From positions 181,857 to 245,856 of the forward strand of contig CAWKKW010000011.1 in the NCBI GenBank assembly GCA_963850345.1: a stretch of 64,000 nucleotides of DNA, read 5' to 3'. The stretch is from CAWKKW01 sp963850345. Lineage in GTDB: Bacteria > Acidobacteriota > Terriglobia > Terriglobales > Acidobacteriaceae. Below the pieces are notes generated by a model. That model was not told the origin of the DNA. It was given only the letters and a program-made list of their open reading frames with translations, and did no database searches. A program made the position numbers and the translations under genes. Positions 8,147-17,248 of this stretch are shown here, one piece after another (position 1 is the first letter of the stretch; each line of letters opens with the position of its first letter).

Positions 8147-11100
8147 CTAGAACGCGTAACGCAGCGAGAATTGCATAACACGCGGCACCGTCAGTGTAGA
8201 GCTGTAACTGCCCAGCGTTCCGCTGGTAGCCTGCCCATTCAGGCCGCCACTGGTGTTAATTGGACTCGTGTCAAAGCGAGCCGAGTTAGTAACATTGAAA
8301 ACTTCCCAAGTCAGCCTCGCGCTTTGATTCTCGGTAATCTTCCACATTTTGCTCAGACCCGAGTCAATGTTGAAGAAGCCATCACCGCGGAAGTTATTGC
8401 GCTGTCCGGCTTCTCCGGGATACGGAAAGCGAATCGGTGATCCGCTCGCAAAGCCATTGTTGATCGCCGCCGGATCTGCGAACACTTGCGGAATGCCGTT
8501 AGCGTCGAGGTGCTTGTGGATCTTCACTGGTGCTGTTTGCACTGTGAAGGCTTGGACCTGCCAATCGGTCGTCCAGCCATTTTCCGTTATGCTGAACGGC
8601 AAACCGCTGCTCCACCGACTCAGACCAGAAAACTGCCAGCCCCCTATGACAGCATCGGTCAGCCGATTGACACCGCCGGCGAAATGTCTTCCCTGGCCGA
8701 AGGGAAGCAGATAGACCCAGTCGAGAGTGATGAGTTGTTTCGTATCGAAGTCAGAGACGCCACGGTTCAAACTGGGATTCCAGCTGTTCTGTATTTCGTT
8801 GTTGGCCTGACTCGAATTGAAGCCACCGTTGTTCAATTCGTTAGTGCGCTCGGTGTCGGAACCCATATCAATAGATTTGGACAGCGTATAACTCAAGTCC
8901 ATTTGCAGGCCATGGCTCATGGCGTGCCGCAGAATCAGCTGACCGGCGTTGTAACTGCTACTGCCGATCGTCGACCACGCGTACAAGGACGAGAACTGTT
9001 GTTGCCAGTATCGGCCAATCTGACCGCCACATCCCGGGTAGCAGCCTTCATCCATGTTGGCCAGCGCATTGGTCTCGTTGCCACGGCTTGATGCCCAAGT
9101 GTCCGTATAGATGTTCTGGGTGGCCGAGTTACCAGGTTGACCATCGCCTGCCGCATCAGCGCCCGCCGCATCTGGGAACAAATTTTCGAAGTAAGGTATC
9201 GCTGGTACGCTCGCATTCGGATCGAGGTTGTTCTGGTCAGCCAGCTTCGACAGCATGGTGGCCGCGGTGAAGTAATCCATTCCGGATTTTGGATCGACTA
9301 AGTTCACGGGCTCCGCAAGATCGAGTTCCTGGAGCAGGTGACGGCCATTGCGTCCTACGTACGCAGCCTCGAGCAGGAACCCGCCCGGCAACTGTTGCTG
9401 AACGGAAAAGTCGAGCGCAATCGAGTACGGAGTTTTGAGATGACTGTCGATGCCCCAGGTAATTGCGAACGCATTGGGCGGTGCATACGGGTAACTTACC
9501 GACGTGAGGCCGGCTCCGGGCAGCGGCGTGGGGACGTCATGGATGCCGGTAAAGCGTGGTGCCGTATCCACTGAATAAGTGCTAGCAGGGTTTTCAATGC
9601 TGGTGGTCAGGCCAAACGAGCCGAACTGGTCGAAGGAGTTAACGATTCCTTCACCGTAGTGGTCGTAGTAGATACCAAATCCGGCTCGGATTGATGTTTT
9701 GGGAGCGGGAGAGTAAGCCAGAGCAAGCCGCGGCGCAAGATTATTCCAGTTCATCGGCCAATATGGTTTCAGACCACGTGCCTGGCCGACCGGAGCGAAG
9801 CTGAGTTCGGGCTCATAGACTTGACCATTGGCGGCCGCCTCACCGCGCTTTAGAAACCACTGATGCGTATCTACTGTTGGAGCGATCTGCTGCCCGCCTG
9901 TCTCATAGGGAGTTTGTAACAGCGTATGCCGCAAACCAAACGTTACGGTCAAGCTTGGCATCACTCGCCAGGAGTCCTGCAGGTAATATTCGAACTCGTT
10001 GGCCTTATAGTGGCGGTTGATAAAGGAACCGTCTGGCAACAGCGAGCCTGTCGTACCGTCTTTCGACACCTGGAAGTTATATTGCCCCGTCGATTCCGGA
10101 ACCAGGCCAGTAAGTAGGGCGATGGCGATGTTATAGGAATTTGCGAACCCGCCATCAACCGGTGCATACCCAAAAGCGGCAGGATCGAGGCTGCTCCCTG
10201 TACCGGCGATGTTTCCCGAATTCGCCAACCAATATTCGTTCGTGTTCGCGTTGCTGAATGAGTTGGCGTTTGTGGCGCGGTTATTGTGAATCAACCTCCA
10301 GTTCACGCCGAACTGCAGATTGTGGTTACCCTTCGTCCAGTTCAGGTTGTCGACCACATTGTGAATGGGAACGTTGATAACCGTGCTGCGAGTTTCGGCA
10401 ACCGGGTCCGATAGAAAACGGAAGGACACGTAATCGCCCGCCCCAACGCCTCGGTTGCTGTAGCCCTGCCGGATGTATCCATAACGGACATCATTGATAA
10501 GGTTGTTGTGAATGGTCCAAGTATCGCCGCCGGCTAATCCCTTCGAGTTATCTTTAAAAGTGGTTGACGGGGCTTGTCCTGGGAACTGCAGCACCCCTGC
10601 CTGATTGTCTTTTTGCAAGTTGCCGCGAACGAAGAGACGATGCTGACTGGTTGGAAGCCAATCGAGTTTTGCGATGGAGGTATTGAGTGTCGCGGGATTT
10701 GGCGAAGAGAAAGTATATGACCCTAAGTCATATCCATCGCCCTGCGAGGCGCCGTTGGCGGCGGGATAGTACTGGTTGAGGACAGCGAGCATGTTAGGGT
10801 TGACGCCTGGTCCCCAGGGACAGGTTCCATTTGCGGAGCAGGCCGGATCCATCGCTGCGATCTGCGCCGGCCCCAATGTAACCGGCGAACCGTTACTGAG
10901 ATAGGTCACGTTTCCAGCAAGAAAGGAGGCCGTCGGCGCGACCTGCGTCACCTGCCGGTTCTCAGCAGTCCGCTGGCCTTCATAGTTCCCAAAGAAGAAC
11001 AGCTTGTCTCTCTTGATGGGGCCGCCGACCGCAGCTCCAAAGGTGTTGCGGATCAGCTTTCCCGGCTTGTTAGGCAAGTTCGACGACAGCTGCGCCTGCT

Positions 11101-11908
11101 TGTTGAACCAGTCGTTGGCCAGCCCCAGCGAGGTCCTATTGTATTCGTAGACCGCGCCGTGCAGCTGATTTGTACCCGCCTTGGTTACCATACTGACCTG
11201 GCCGCCCGAAGAGCGCCCGGCATCCGCGTTGGCGTTGGACGTTGTCACCCGGAACTCCTCAACCGAGTCGAGGGTCGAGCGCAACACGCCGCGAAATGGA
11301 AAGCCGTTGTTCTGGTCGTTATCGTCCAGACCATCCATGGTGACGTTGCTCTGGTCGGAACGAGATCCCGACACCGCGCCGCTCCTGCTGTCGTTGGTCT
11401 GATCAATGCCCCGCCCGAGATACAGCACGCCGGGTTGCAGGCTCAACAGGTCGGGGACATTGCGGCCCTCCATCGGGAGAGCCTCGATGGTAGCGTTGTT
11501 CATGGAATTGCCGAGGGTGGCGTCGGAGGTGTTGAGGGTCTGCGCCTCAGCACTCACATCTACCGTGGTGGCTACGGATTGCACGGTGAGTTTAAAGTTT
11601 ACAGTCGCGGGCTGATTGACCAGCAGTTCGGCCTTCTTCGATTGGTTTCCGAAGTTTCCTCCAGACACCGTGATGGTGTAGGTGCCCGGCACTAGTTGCT
11701 GGAATTGATAATCACCGCTCGCGTTCGCAGTCTGCGTCGCCTTAAATCCGGTCGCTGCGTTCTCGATATCTACTTGCGTACCAGGCACGACTGCCCCGGA
11801 GGGGTCGGTGATAGTTCCACGCAGAGAGGTGGTGGATGTTTGCGCCCAGGCTGTACAGCAAAGAACGAATAGAAACAGCGATGCCACGATTTGCCGCAAC
11901 AACTGCAT
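8147..11908 (-). CDS. TonB-dependent receptor, Oar-like, with carboxypeptidase-regulatory-like domain
   Basis: A very large outer-membrane receptor of 1253 residues. It has a signal peptide (about 1-22, ending 'TAWAQ'), a CarboxypepD-regulatory-like Ig domain ('LRGTITDPSGAVVPGTQVDIEN', residues ~28-110), a plug domain ('DATLGNSMNNATIEALPMEG...VPDLLSLQPGV') and a long beta-barrel ending in 'QFSLRYAF' with the terminal Phe of outer-membrane barrels. No clear TonB box is seen. Start 11908 is chosen because GGAGG lies 8 bases upstream and the signal peptide begins there; the open frame extends to 12019 without a better site. Such Oar-like receptors are expanded in Acidobacteriota. Ligand unknown; the S9 peptidase downstream hints at peptides. 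Confidence 0.93.
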   Translation of the reverse strand: MQLLRQIVASLFLFVLCCTAWAQTSTTSLRGTITDPSGAVVPGTQVDIENAATGFKATQTANASGDYQFQQLVPGTYTITVSGGNFGNQSKKAELLVNQPATVNFKLTVQSVATTVDVSAEAQTLNTSDATLGNSMNNATIEALPMEGRNVPDLLSLQPGVLYLGRGIDQTNDSRSGAVSGSRSDQSNVTMDGLDDNDQNNGFPFRGVLRSTLDSVEEFRVTTSNANADAGRSSGGQVSMVTKAGTNQLHGAVYEYNRTSLGLANDWFNKQAQLSSNLPNKPGKLIRNTFGAAVGGPIKRDKLFFFGNYEGQRTAENRQVTQVAPTASFLAGNVTYLSNGSPVTLGPAQIAAMDPACSANGTCPWGPGVNPNMLAVLNQYYPAANGASQGDGYDLGSYTFSSPNPATLNTSIAKLDWLPTSQHRLFVRGNLQKDNQAGVLQFPGQAPSTTFKDNSKGLAGGDTWTIHNNLINDVRYGYIRQGYSNRGVGAGDYVSFRFLSDPVAETRSTVINVPIHNVVDNLNWTKGNHNLQFGVNWRLIHNNRATNANSFSNANTNEYWLANSGNIAGTGSSLDPAAFGYAPVDGGFANSYNIAIALLTGLVPESTGQYNFQVSKDGTTGSLLPDGSFINRHYKANEFEYYLQDSWRVMPSLTVTFGLRHTLLQTPYETGGQQIAPTVDTHQWFLKRGEAAANGQVYEPELSFAPVGQARGLKPYWPMNWNNLAPRLALAYSPAPKTSIRAGFGIYYDHYGEGIVNSFDQFGSFGLTTSIENPASTYSVDTAPRFTGIHDVPTPLPGAGLTSVSYPYAPPNAFAITWGIDSHLKTPYSIALDFSVQQQLPGGFLLEAAYVGRNGRHLLQELDLAEPVNLVDPKSGMDYFTAATMLSKLADQNNLDPNASVPAIPYFENLFPDAAGADAAGDGQPGNSATQNIYTDTWASSRGNETNALANMDEGCYPGCGGQIGRYWQQQFSSLYAWSTIGSSSYNAGQLILRHAMSHGLQMDLSYTLSKSIDMGSDTERTNELNNGGFNSSQANNEIQNSWNPSLNRGVSDFDTKQLITLDWVYLLPFGQGRHFAGGVNRLTDAVIGGWQFSGLSRWSSGLPFSITENGWTTDWQVQAFTVQTAPVKIHKHLDANGIPQVFADPAAINNGFASGSPIRFPYPGEAGQRNNFRGDGFFNIDSGLSKMWKITENQSARLTWEVFNVTNSARFDTSPINTSGGLNGQATSGTLGSYSSTLTVPRVMQFSLRYAF

Positions 11909-12176
11909 ACTTATGCCTCCAAAGAAACGCAACGTACAAGGGCTAACGTCTTGAAAACGGTCGAAAGGCTTAGCACTTATCTGGCATTTGTTGGGCAGAT
12001 AGACTTCGGCAAAGAACAATCAAGCAGGAGTGTTGGCGAATCGGATGGATCTTGAACTATGGCACTCTTAGACGCAGCTAACGCACTCAGAGTTGCGTGG
12101 CGGATTGCCATCGAAGAAGCAACCTCATCGATTATATAGCGTGAATTCCGAGAGTAGTGATGCTTGTCGTCCCGCG

Positions 12177-13823
12177 TTAATGCTTCCCGAGGATCCTTTG
12201 CATGATTGACGCAGGGTTGGGCTGTTGCTGGCCTGTTTGCTTTCCGAGCAATCCACCCGCCTGTTGCTTCACAATGCTATTCATGTCTGCCTGAATCGAA
12301 GGATTGCTGGTGGTGCCCGTGATATTCAGCGGTATACCGTTCGCGGCGGCGCTGTGAACCGAGTTGCCGAGGACGCCGCCGATCGCGCTCATGGCTCCGC
12401 CGGCGATTGCTCCGACTCCGGTGGACGAGTTGAGCTTTGCGATCAGGTGAAAGTTCAGCGCACCTGCCGGCGAAACAGTCCCGTTTCCTGTGGCGGTGCC
12501 AAGCTGCGGCAGCGACCCATAGATGTTTGAGAACTGCGTCGATTGTGCTGAAGAGGTTACATTCGCGCGAAGAGTTTGGATCTCGGTGCCGCCGCCGCTC
12601 GAGCCGGTGGGCCGCAGCCCTTGAATTCTTGAACCGATGTCAAAGCCGCTGAGACGCGTGTTGCTGATCTCTACAGGGCCTGCGATATCGGTCGCCTTGG
12701 CTGGCCCGCTGATCGCAAGGTTTGCCGTAAGTGTGCCGCCTTTCAATGCAGAACCGTTGGGCAGGCGCACGCCGAAGGCGGGCAGCAACTGCTCCAGCGC
12801 ATCGATGGGCAGGTTCGGTGCCGCGAGGTGCAGGTTGACCAACACCTCTTGCGGAGTGAGACGAAAGCTTCCGATCACGTGCGCGGCAACGGATCCGGTG
12901 TTGATGGCAACATCGCGCACCTGGCCGCTCCGGGCGTCCAGGTCATAGCTGATTGCGTAGTCCACGTCGACAGGGTTGGGTGCCGGTGCTCCGGTCCGAA
13001 CCAACTGTAGATGGTCGGCATGGATTCGTCCGTTGCTGGATAGCGTTTTACCGTCGGAGGTGAGCTTGGAGTTGACGTCGGCCAGCATGGAGATGCCCTG
13101 GCTCGGCTCGATCACCCCAGACGCGACGGGGTCGAAGTGCTTCAACTGCAGGGTGGCGTTCATCGGCGTCTCCGACGCGTCTTTCTGAGCGATCGGACCA
13201 GCCGTGCCGCTGACGTTCACCGACCCATTGGCAGGCAGCGTAGCGGAAAGTTGGAACGGAAAAGCCTTGGCAAAGGAAAGTTGCTGAATCGCAAGATTCA
13301 CGTTGGTGTACACAAATGGTTTGCCGGTCGGGGGCAGGCTCGAGACGGTTGCGGTGCCATTATTGATCTTCACTTCGCTGACCGTCATGTTTGGAATCGT
13401 GCTTGCGGTGCCCGGGTCCTGCTTCGCCGCGCTACGTCCCAGGCTCGAGAAGTTCCAGGTGCCATTCTGTGTCTGGATGAGGTTGATCGCAGGGGAATCC
13501 GCAGCAAAATTAGTAACACGCACCTGCCGATGGAAGATGAGCGGACCTGTCTCCACGCCGATGTGAAGCGCCTTAGCCTGCAGAAAAGGCGTCGCGCTGA
13601 AAGCCGGATCATCGGCTACGGTAACGTTGTCAGCCACCAGGCTTCCCGAGAAAAGAGAAAAGCTTAGGTGATCGAGAGTGACCTTCCGGCCCAGGCTGGC
13701 CGAGAGTTGGTTCTCCAGCATCGGGCGGAACGTGTCGGCATTGATAAAGAGCGGGATGAGAAAAACGATGATGATAAGCAGAACTGCGAGCCCAATGGCG
13801 ATTTGAACCGAGCGTCTTTTCAT
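12177..13823 (-). CDS. AsmA-family protein
   Basis: A 548-residue protein anchored by an N-terminal membrane helix (about residues 7-27). It is followed by the AsmA N-terminal signature ('NADTFRPMLENQLSASLGRKVTLDHLSFSLFSGSLVADNVTVADDPAF') and long beta-rich repeats typical of bridge-like lipid-transfer proteins. The AsmA core is relatively short and the C-terminus ends in a low-complexity Q/G/P-rich tail. The family is linked to phospholipid movement between inner and outer membranes; the role here is inferred from family only. ATG 13823 with GAGGA 7 bases upstream is preferred over the in-frame GTG at 13835. It lies upstream of the receptor gene on the same strand, 268 bases away, so it is probably a separate unit. 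Confidence 0.87.
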   Translation of the reverse strand: MKRRSVQIAIGLAVLLIIIVFLIPLFINADTFRPMLENQLSASLGRKVTLDHLSFSLFSGSLVADNVTVADDPAFSATPFLQAKALHIGVETGPLIFHRQVRVTNFAADSPAINLIQTQNGTWNFSSLGRSAAKQDPGTASTIPNMTVSEVKINNGTATVSSLPPTGKPFVYTNVNLAIQQLSFAKAFPFQLSATLPANGSVNVSGTAGPIAQKDASETPMNATLQLKHFDPVASGVIEPSQGISMLADVNSKLTSDGKTLSSNGRIHADHLQLVRTGAPAPNPVDVDYAISYDLDARSGQVRDVAINTGSVAAHVIGSFRLTPQEVLVNLHLAAPNLPIDALEQLLPAFGVRLPNGSALKGGTLTANLAISGPAKATDIAGPVEISNTRLSGFDIGSRIQGLRPTGSSGGGTEIQTLRANVTSSAQSTQFSNIYGSLPQLGTATGNGTVSPAGALNFHLIAKLNSSTGVGAIAGGAMSAIGGVLGNSVHSAAANGIPLNITGTTSNPSIQADMNSIVKQQAGGLLGKQTGQQQPNPASIMQRILGKH

Positions 13824-13954
13824 GGCTTTCCTCACCTAAACGAGTACTGCTTTAGGATGCGGCGCGCGGATACAAGGGTGTGCTGGGGGTTGCCCGCATC
13901 GGCTGGCATATCCGACCGGATGTGGGGTTTGTTGCACAGGCTCGCCGGGTCCTG

Positions 13955-15241
13955 CTATGCAGGTGAGGCTCCTTCCGCTGGCAGGCGGAGCCGCGTTGCG
14001 ATGATTGCCGCAATGAGAAACGCCGCTGACGTGATGCACAAGGCAGCGCTGATTCCTGCGTGTTCTGAGACGTGGCCGACGATGTACGGAGCAGCAGCGC
14101 TCAAGATTCGCCCGATGTTATAGACGAAGCCCATGGCCGTGCCGCGGAGCGAGGTCGGAAACAGCTCGCTGGCAATCACGCTGAAACCACTAAAATAGCC
14201 CGTTCCGAAAAAACCCACCATCGGCCCGATCAGCAACAGTGCGGCCGGGTTCCGCACGAAGGCAAACAAGGGCACCAGAATAGCTGCGATCAAAAGATAT
14301 CCGATATAGGTGTATTTGCGGCTGAAGCGATCGGCGATATACCCGAATACAATGTACCCGAGAAAAGTGCCAACCTGCATCACGATGGTCCACTCGGAAG
14401 TGTGAACGATGCTGAGGCCGCGACCGCCTTCCGCGATGGACATCGATAGAAATCGCGGCACCCAGGTAAAGAGCCCCCACCATGCGAAGAGCGTAGCGGC
14501 ATTCATCGTGGCGCAGATGAGCATGCTGTAGCCGAAGCTGCCGCGAAAGAGCCGACCGGGATGAACCTGAGGTGTACGGTCGCGGCGCCAGGCTTCCGGT
14601 TCGCGCAATCGCCGCCTAAGCCAGAGTGTGATGAGCGCAGGAAGAATACCGACGAAGAACACGGCTCGCCATCCGTAGCGCGGCAGTATCACCGCGACGA
14701 CCGCCGCGCCTAACGCATAGCCGAGCGCCCACGAACTCTGGACCAAGGCCAGGGCCTTGCCTCGGTGATGTGCCGGCCACGTCTCCGCAACCAGTGCGGC
14801 GCCCGAGGCCCATTCCCCGCCCATGCCGAGCCCCAGCAACGCGCGAAACGCCAGCAACTGGGTCGCATTCTGCGAAAACCCGCAAAGCGCCGTCGCTACC
14901 GAATACACCAGCACGCTCCAGGTAAGCATGCGGACGCGTCCGTAGCGGTCGGCTAGCCATCCAAAGGCGATTCCTCCTGCGGCAGCAGAAAGGAGCGTGA
15001 CTGACATCATGGCTCCGCTCGCTGCGGCCGAAATGTGCAAGGCAAGCTGCACCTGGCCCAGCACCAGCGCATAGAGCATTACGTCCATGCTGTCGAGCAT
15101 CCAGCCGAGGGACGCAGCGATGAGCGTTCGCCGTTGATCTCCGTCCGCCTCGACCAGCCATGAGTAAATCCCGGTCAGATAGACTCCTCTTGTTTTAGAG
15201 TGCAAAGATACGGTGGAGACAGCAAACCGTGACTCTACCAT
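13955..15241 (-). CDS. MFS transporter
   Basis: A 12-helix major facilitator of about 428 residues. 'LGWMLDSMDVMLYALVLGQV' is helix 1, motif A appears as 'GWLADRYGRVRM', and the second-half motif as 'GYIADRFSRKYTY'. It resembles aromatic-acid or metabolite:H+ symporters. The start is uncertain: ATG 15241 gives a 28-residue leader before 'LTGIYSWLVEADGDQRR', while an AGAGGAG lies just before that point without a standard start codon. The gene is divergent from hyuA with only about 15 bases between starts, so import of the substrate of HyuAB is a reasonable inference (hydantoins, oxoproline or related cyclic amides), not shown by sequence. Confidence 0.87.
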   Translation of the reverse strand: MVESRFAVSTVSLHSKTRGVYLTGIYSWLVEADGDQRRTLIAASLGWMLDSMDVMLYALVLGQVQLALHISAAASGAMMSVTLLSAAAGGIAFGWLADRYGRVRMLTWSVLVYSVATALCGFSQNATQLLAFRALLGLGMGGEWASGAALVAETWPAHHRGKALALVQSSWALGYALGAAVVAVILPRYGWRAVFFVGILPALITLWLRRRLREPEAWRRDRTPQVHPGRLFRGSFGYSMLICATMNAATLFAWWGLFTWVPRFLSMSIAEGGRGLSIVHTSEWTIVMQVGTFLGYIVFGYIADRFSRKYTYIGYLLIAAILVPLFAFVRNPAALLLIGPMVGFFGTGYFSGFSVIASELFPTSLRGTAMGFVYNIGRILSAAAPYIVGHVSEHAGISAALCITSAAFLIAAIIATRLRLPAEGASPA

Positions 15242-15256
15242 AGTGAGCCGATCAAC

Positions 15257-17248
15257 TTGCGCATAGCGATCGATACTGGAGGCACGTTCACGGACTGCGT
15301 TTACCTGGCGGATGGCACGCTCCAGGTTTTGAAGGTCCCCTCCACTCCTGCTGATCCCTCCAAGGCGGTTCTTAACGCACTCGCGCAGTTGCACGCCGAG
15401 GAAGCGCTGGACGTGCGGCATGGCACGACGGTGGGCACGAACGCCATGCTGGAGCGCAAGGGTGCGCGGGTCGCGTTCGTCACCACAGCAGGCTTTGAAG
15501 ATACCCTCGCCATCGGTCGGCAGACACGCAGCAGGCTCTATGACTGGTTCGCCCCATTGCCGGAATGCCTCGTTCCGCGCGACTTGCGGTTCGGCGTACC
15601 CGAGCGAGTGACTGCTGAAGGAACGATTCTGCGCGCTCCGACCGCAGAGGAATTGCAGGTCCTTGCAGAGCGCGTGCGCGCAAGTGGAGCAGCAGCCGTC
15701 GCGATCTCGCTGCTATTCTCGTTCGCCAATCCAACGACGGAGTTGCGCGTGGAAGCGGCCCTTCAGAGCCTCAACCTTCCAGTCTCCACTTCACATCGCA
15801 TCCTGCCGGAGTTCCGCGAGTATGAACGAGCATCCACGACTGTGGTCAATGCCTATCTCGCGCCAACGATGCAGAGGTATTTGCTCGATCTTGAGAAGCG
15901 TGTTCGCGCAGAGCATGCAGGCGGTCGCGTGGATGTGATGCAATCCTCCGGCGGCATCATCCCGGCTCGGCTGGCCGCGCAAGAGCCGGTGCGGACGGTA
16001 TTGTCGGGACCGGCAGGCGGAGTGATTGGCGCTTGCAGCATGGCACATGCTGCGGGCTTCGATCGCATCATAGGATTCGATATGGGAGGAACCTCCACGG
16101 ACGTATTTCTCGCCGACGCAGCAAGTGGCAGTTCGCGACGAACGCACGAATCTGTAATTGCGGGTGTGCCAATTGCAGTACCCATGCTCGACATCCACAC
16201 TGCGGGCGCTGGTGGCGGCTCGATTGCGCGATTCGATTCAGGCGGCATGTTGCGAGTGGGCCCTGAGTCGGCTGGTTCGGAGCCAGGTCCCATCTGCTTT
16301 GGCCGCGGAACGATGCCGACGGTTACAGATGCCAACCTGCTGCTCGGGCGACTCGATGCTGAGAGCTTCCTCGGCGGACAGGTCACCTTGGATGCACACC
16401 GGACAGAAAAACTTTTGCATGAGCAGAAGGGCACGATACCAACCACGATTGAGTTCGCGGCGGGAATCGTTCGGGTCGTGGAGAAGCAAATGGAGAAGGC
16501 CATCCGAGTGATTTCGATTGAGCGCGGCCACGATCCTCGCGAGTGTACGCTGGTAGCCTTCGGTGGAGGAGGCCCGCTACATGCCTGCGCACTCGCACAG
16601 TCCCTTCGCATTCCTACGGTGCTTGTTCCCGCAATGCCAGGAGCGCTGTCCGCTGTTGGCATTCTGCTGGCAGATACAGTGCGAGATTACTCGGGAACGG
16701 TGATGCTCCCGGGAGATGCCATCGAACAAGTGGGCCGACTCTTCGCTGAGATGGAGGCGCGCGGGCTCTCCGAATTCGCTGCGGAAGGGCTGCGGGGTAG
16801 TCCGCAATATACGTTGGATCTGCGGTACCGCCGCCAGGGTTACGAACTTAACGTGCCTTACGATCCGCAGTGTCCTTCCGGTGCACTCGATCGATTTCAC
16901 CGCATGCATGAGCAACGCTATGGCTTCGCAAACAGCCACAACCCAGTCGAGATCGTGAATCTGCGACTGCGAATGGTGGCAGCCGGAGAGCCGTACTCGG
17001 CTCTTCAAAGCGAACTTATCCCCGGAAATGGAGAAGCAGCTTGTTACGCCGAGAGGGATATTTATTTCGACCATCGCTTCCTGCGGTCGCGGGTTTATCG
17101 GCGCGAACAACTCGTAGCTGGCGATTCGTTTGACGGCCCTGCCCTCATCACCGAATACACCTCGGCGACGCTGTTACCGCCAGCCTGTCACTTGCAGGTC
17201 GACGCATCCGGCAATCTCATTATCTCTGTTCCGAGACAAGGCTCATGA
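15257..17248 (+). CDS. hyuA: Hydantoinase/5-oxoprolinase subunit A (HyuA family)
   Basis: A 663-residue ATP-dependent amidohydrolase subunit of the hydantoinase A/oxoprolinase/acetone carboxylase beta-like family. The ASKHA-type phosphate loop 'IDTGGTFTDCVY' is at the extreme N-terminus. Further ATPase signatures are 'HGTTVGTNAMLERKG', 'LSGPAGGV' and 'GFDMGGTSTDV'. The start is TTG at 15257 with a weak site upstream; no ATG precedes the first beta strand in this frame. It overlaps hyuB by the ATGA stop-start, a sign of translational coupling. Likely reaction: ATP-dependent ring opening of a hydantoin or 5-oxoproline by the A-B complex in the cytoplasm. The exact substrate cannot be told from sequence. 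Confidence 0.9.
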   Translation: MRIAIDTGGTFTDCVYLADGTLQVLKVPSTPADPSKAVLNALAQLHAEEALDVRHGTTVGTNAMLERKGARVAFVTTAGFEDTLAIGRQTRSRLYDWFAPLPECLVPRDLRFGVPERVTAEGTILRAPTAEELQVLAERVRASGAAAVAISLLFSFANPTTELRVEAALQSLNLPVSTSHRILPEFREYERASTTVVNAYLAPTMQRYLLDLEKRVRAEHAGGRVDVMQSSGGIIPARLAAQEPVRTVLSGPAGGVIGACSMAHAAGFDRIIGFDMGGTSTDVFLADAASGSSRRTHESVIAGVPIAVPMLDIHTAGAGGGSIARFDSGGMLRVGPESAGSEPGPICFGRGTMPTVTDANLLLGRLDAESFLGGQVTLDAHRTEKLLHEQKGTIPTTIEFAAGIVRVVEKQMEKAIRVISIERGHDPRECTLVAFGGGGPLHACALAQSLRIPTVLVPAMPGALSAVGILLADTVRDYSGTVMLPGDAIEQVGRLFAEMEARGLSEFAAEGLRGSPQYTLDLRYRRQGYELNVPYDPQCPSGALDRFHRMHEQRYGFANSHNPVEIVNLRLRMVAAGEPYSALQSELIPGNGEAACYAERDIYFDHRFLRSRVYRREQLVAGDSFDGPALITEYTSATLLPPACHLQVDASGNLIISVPRQGS

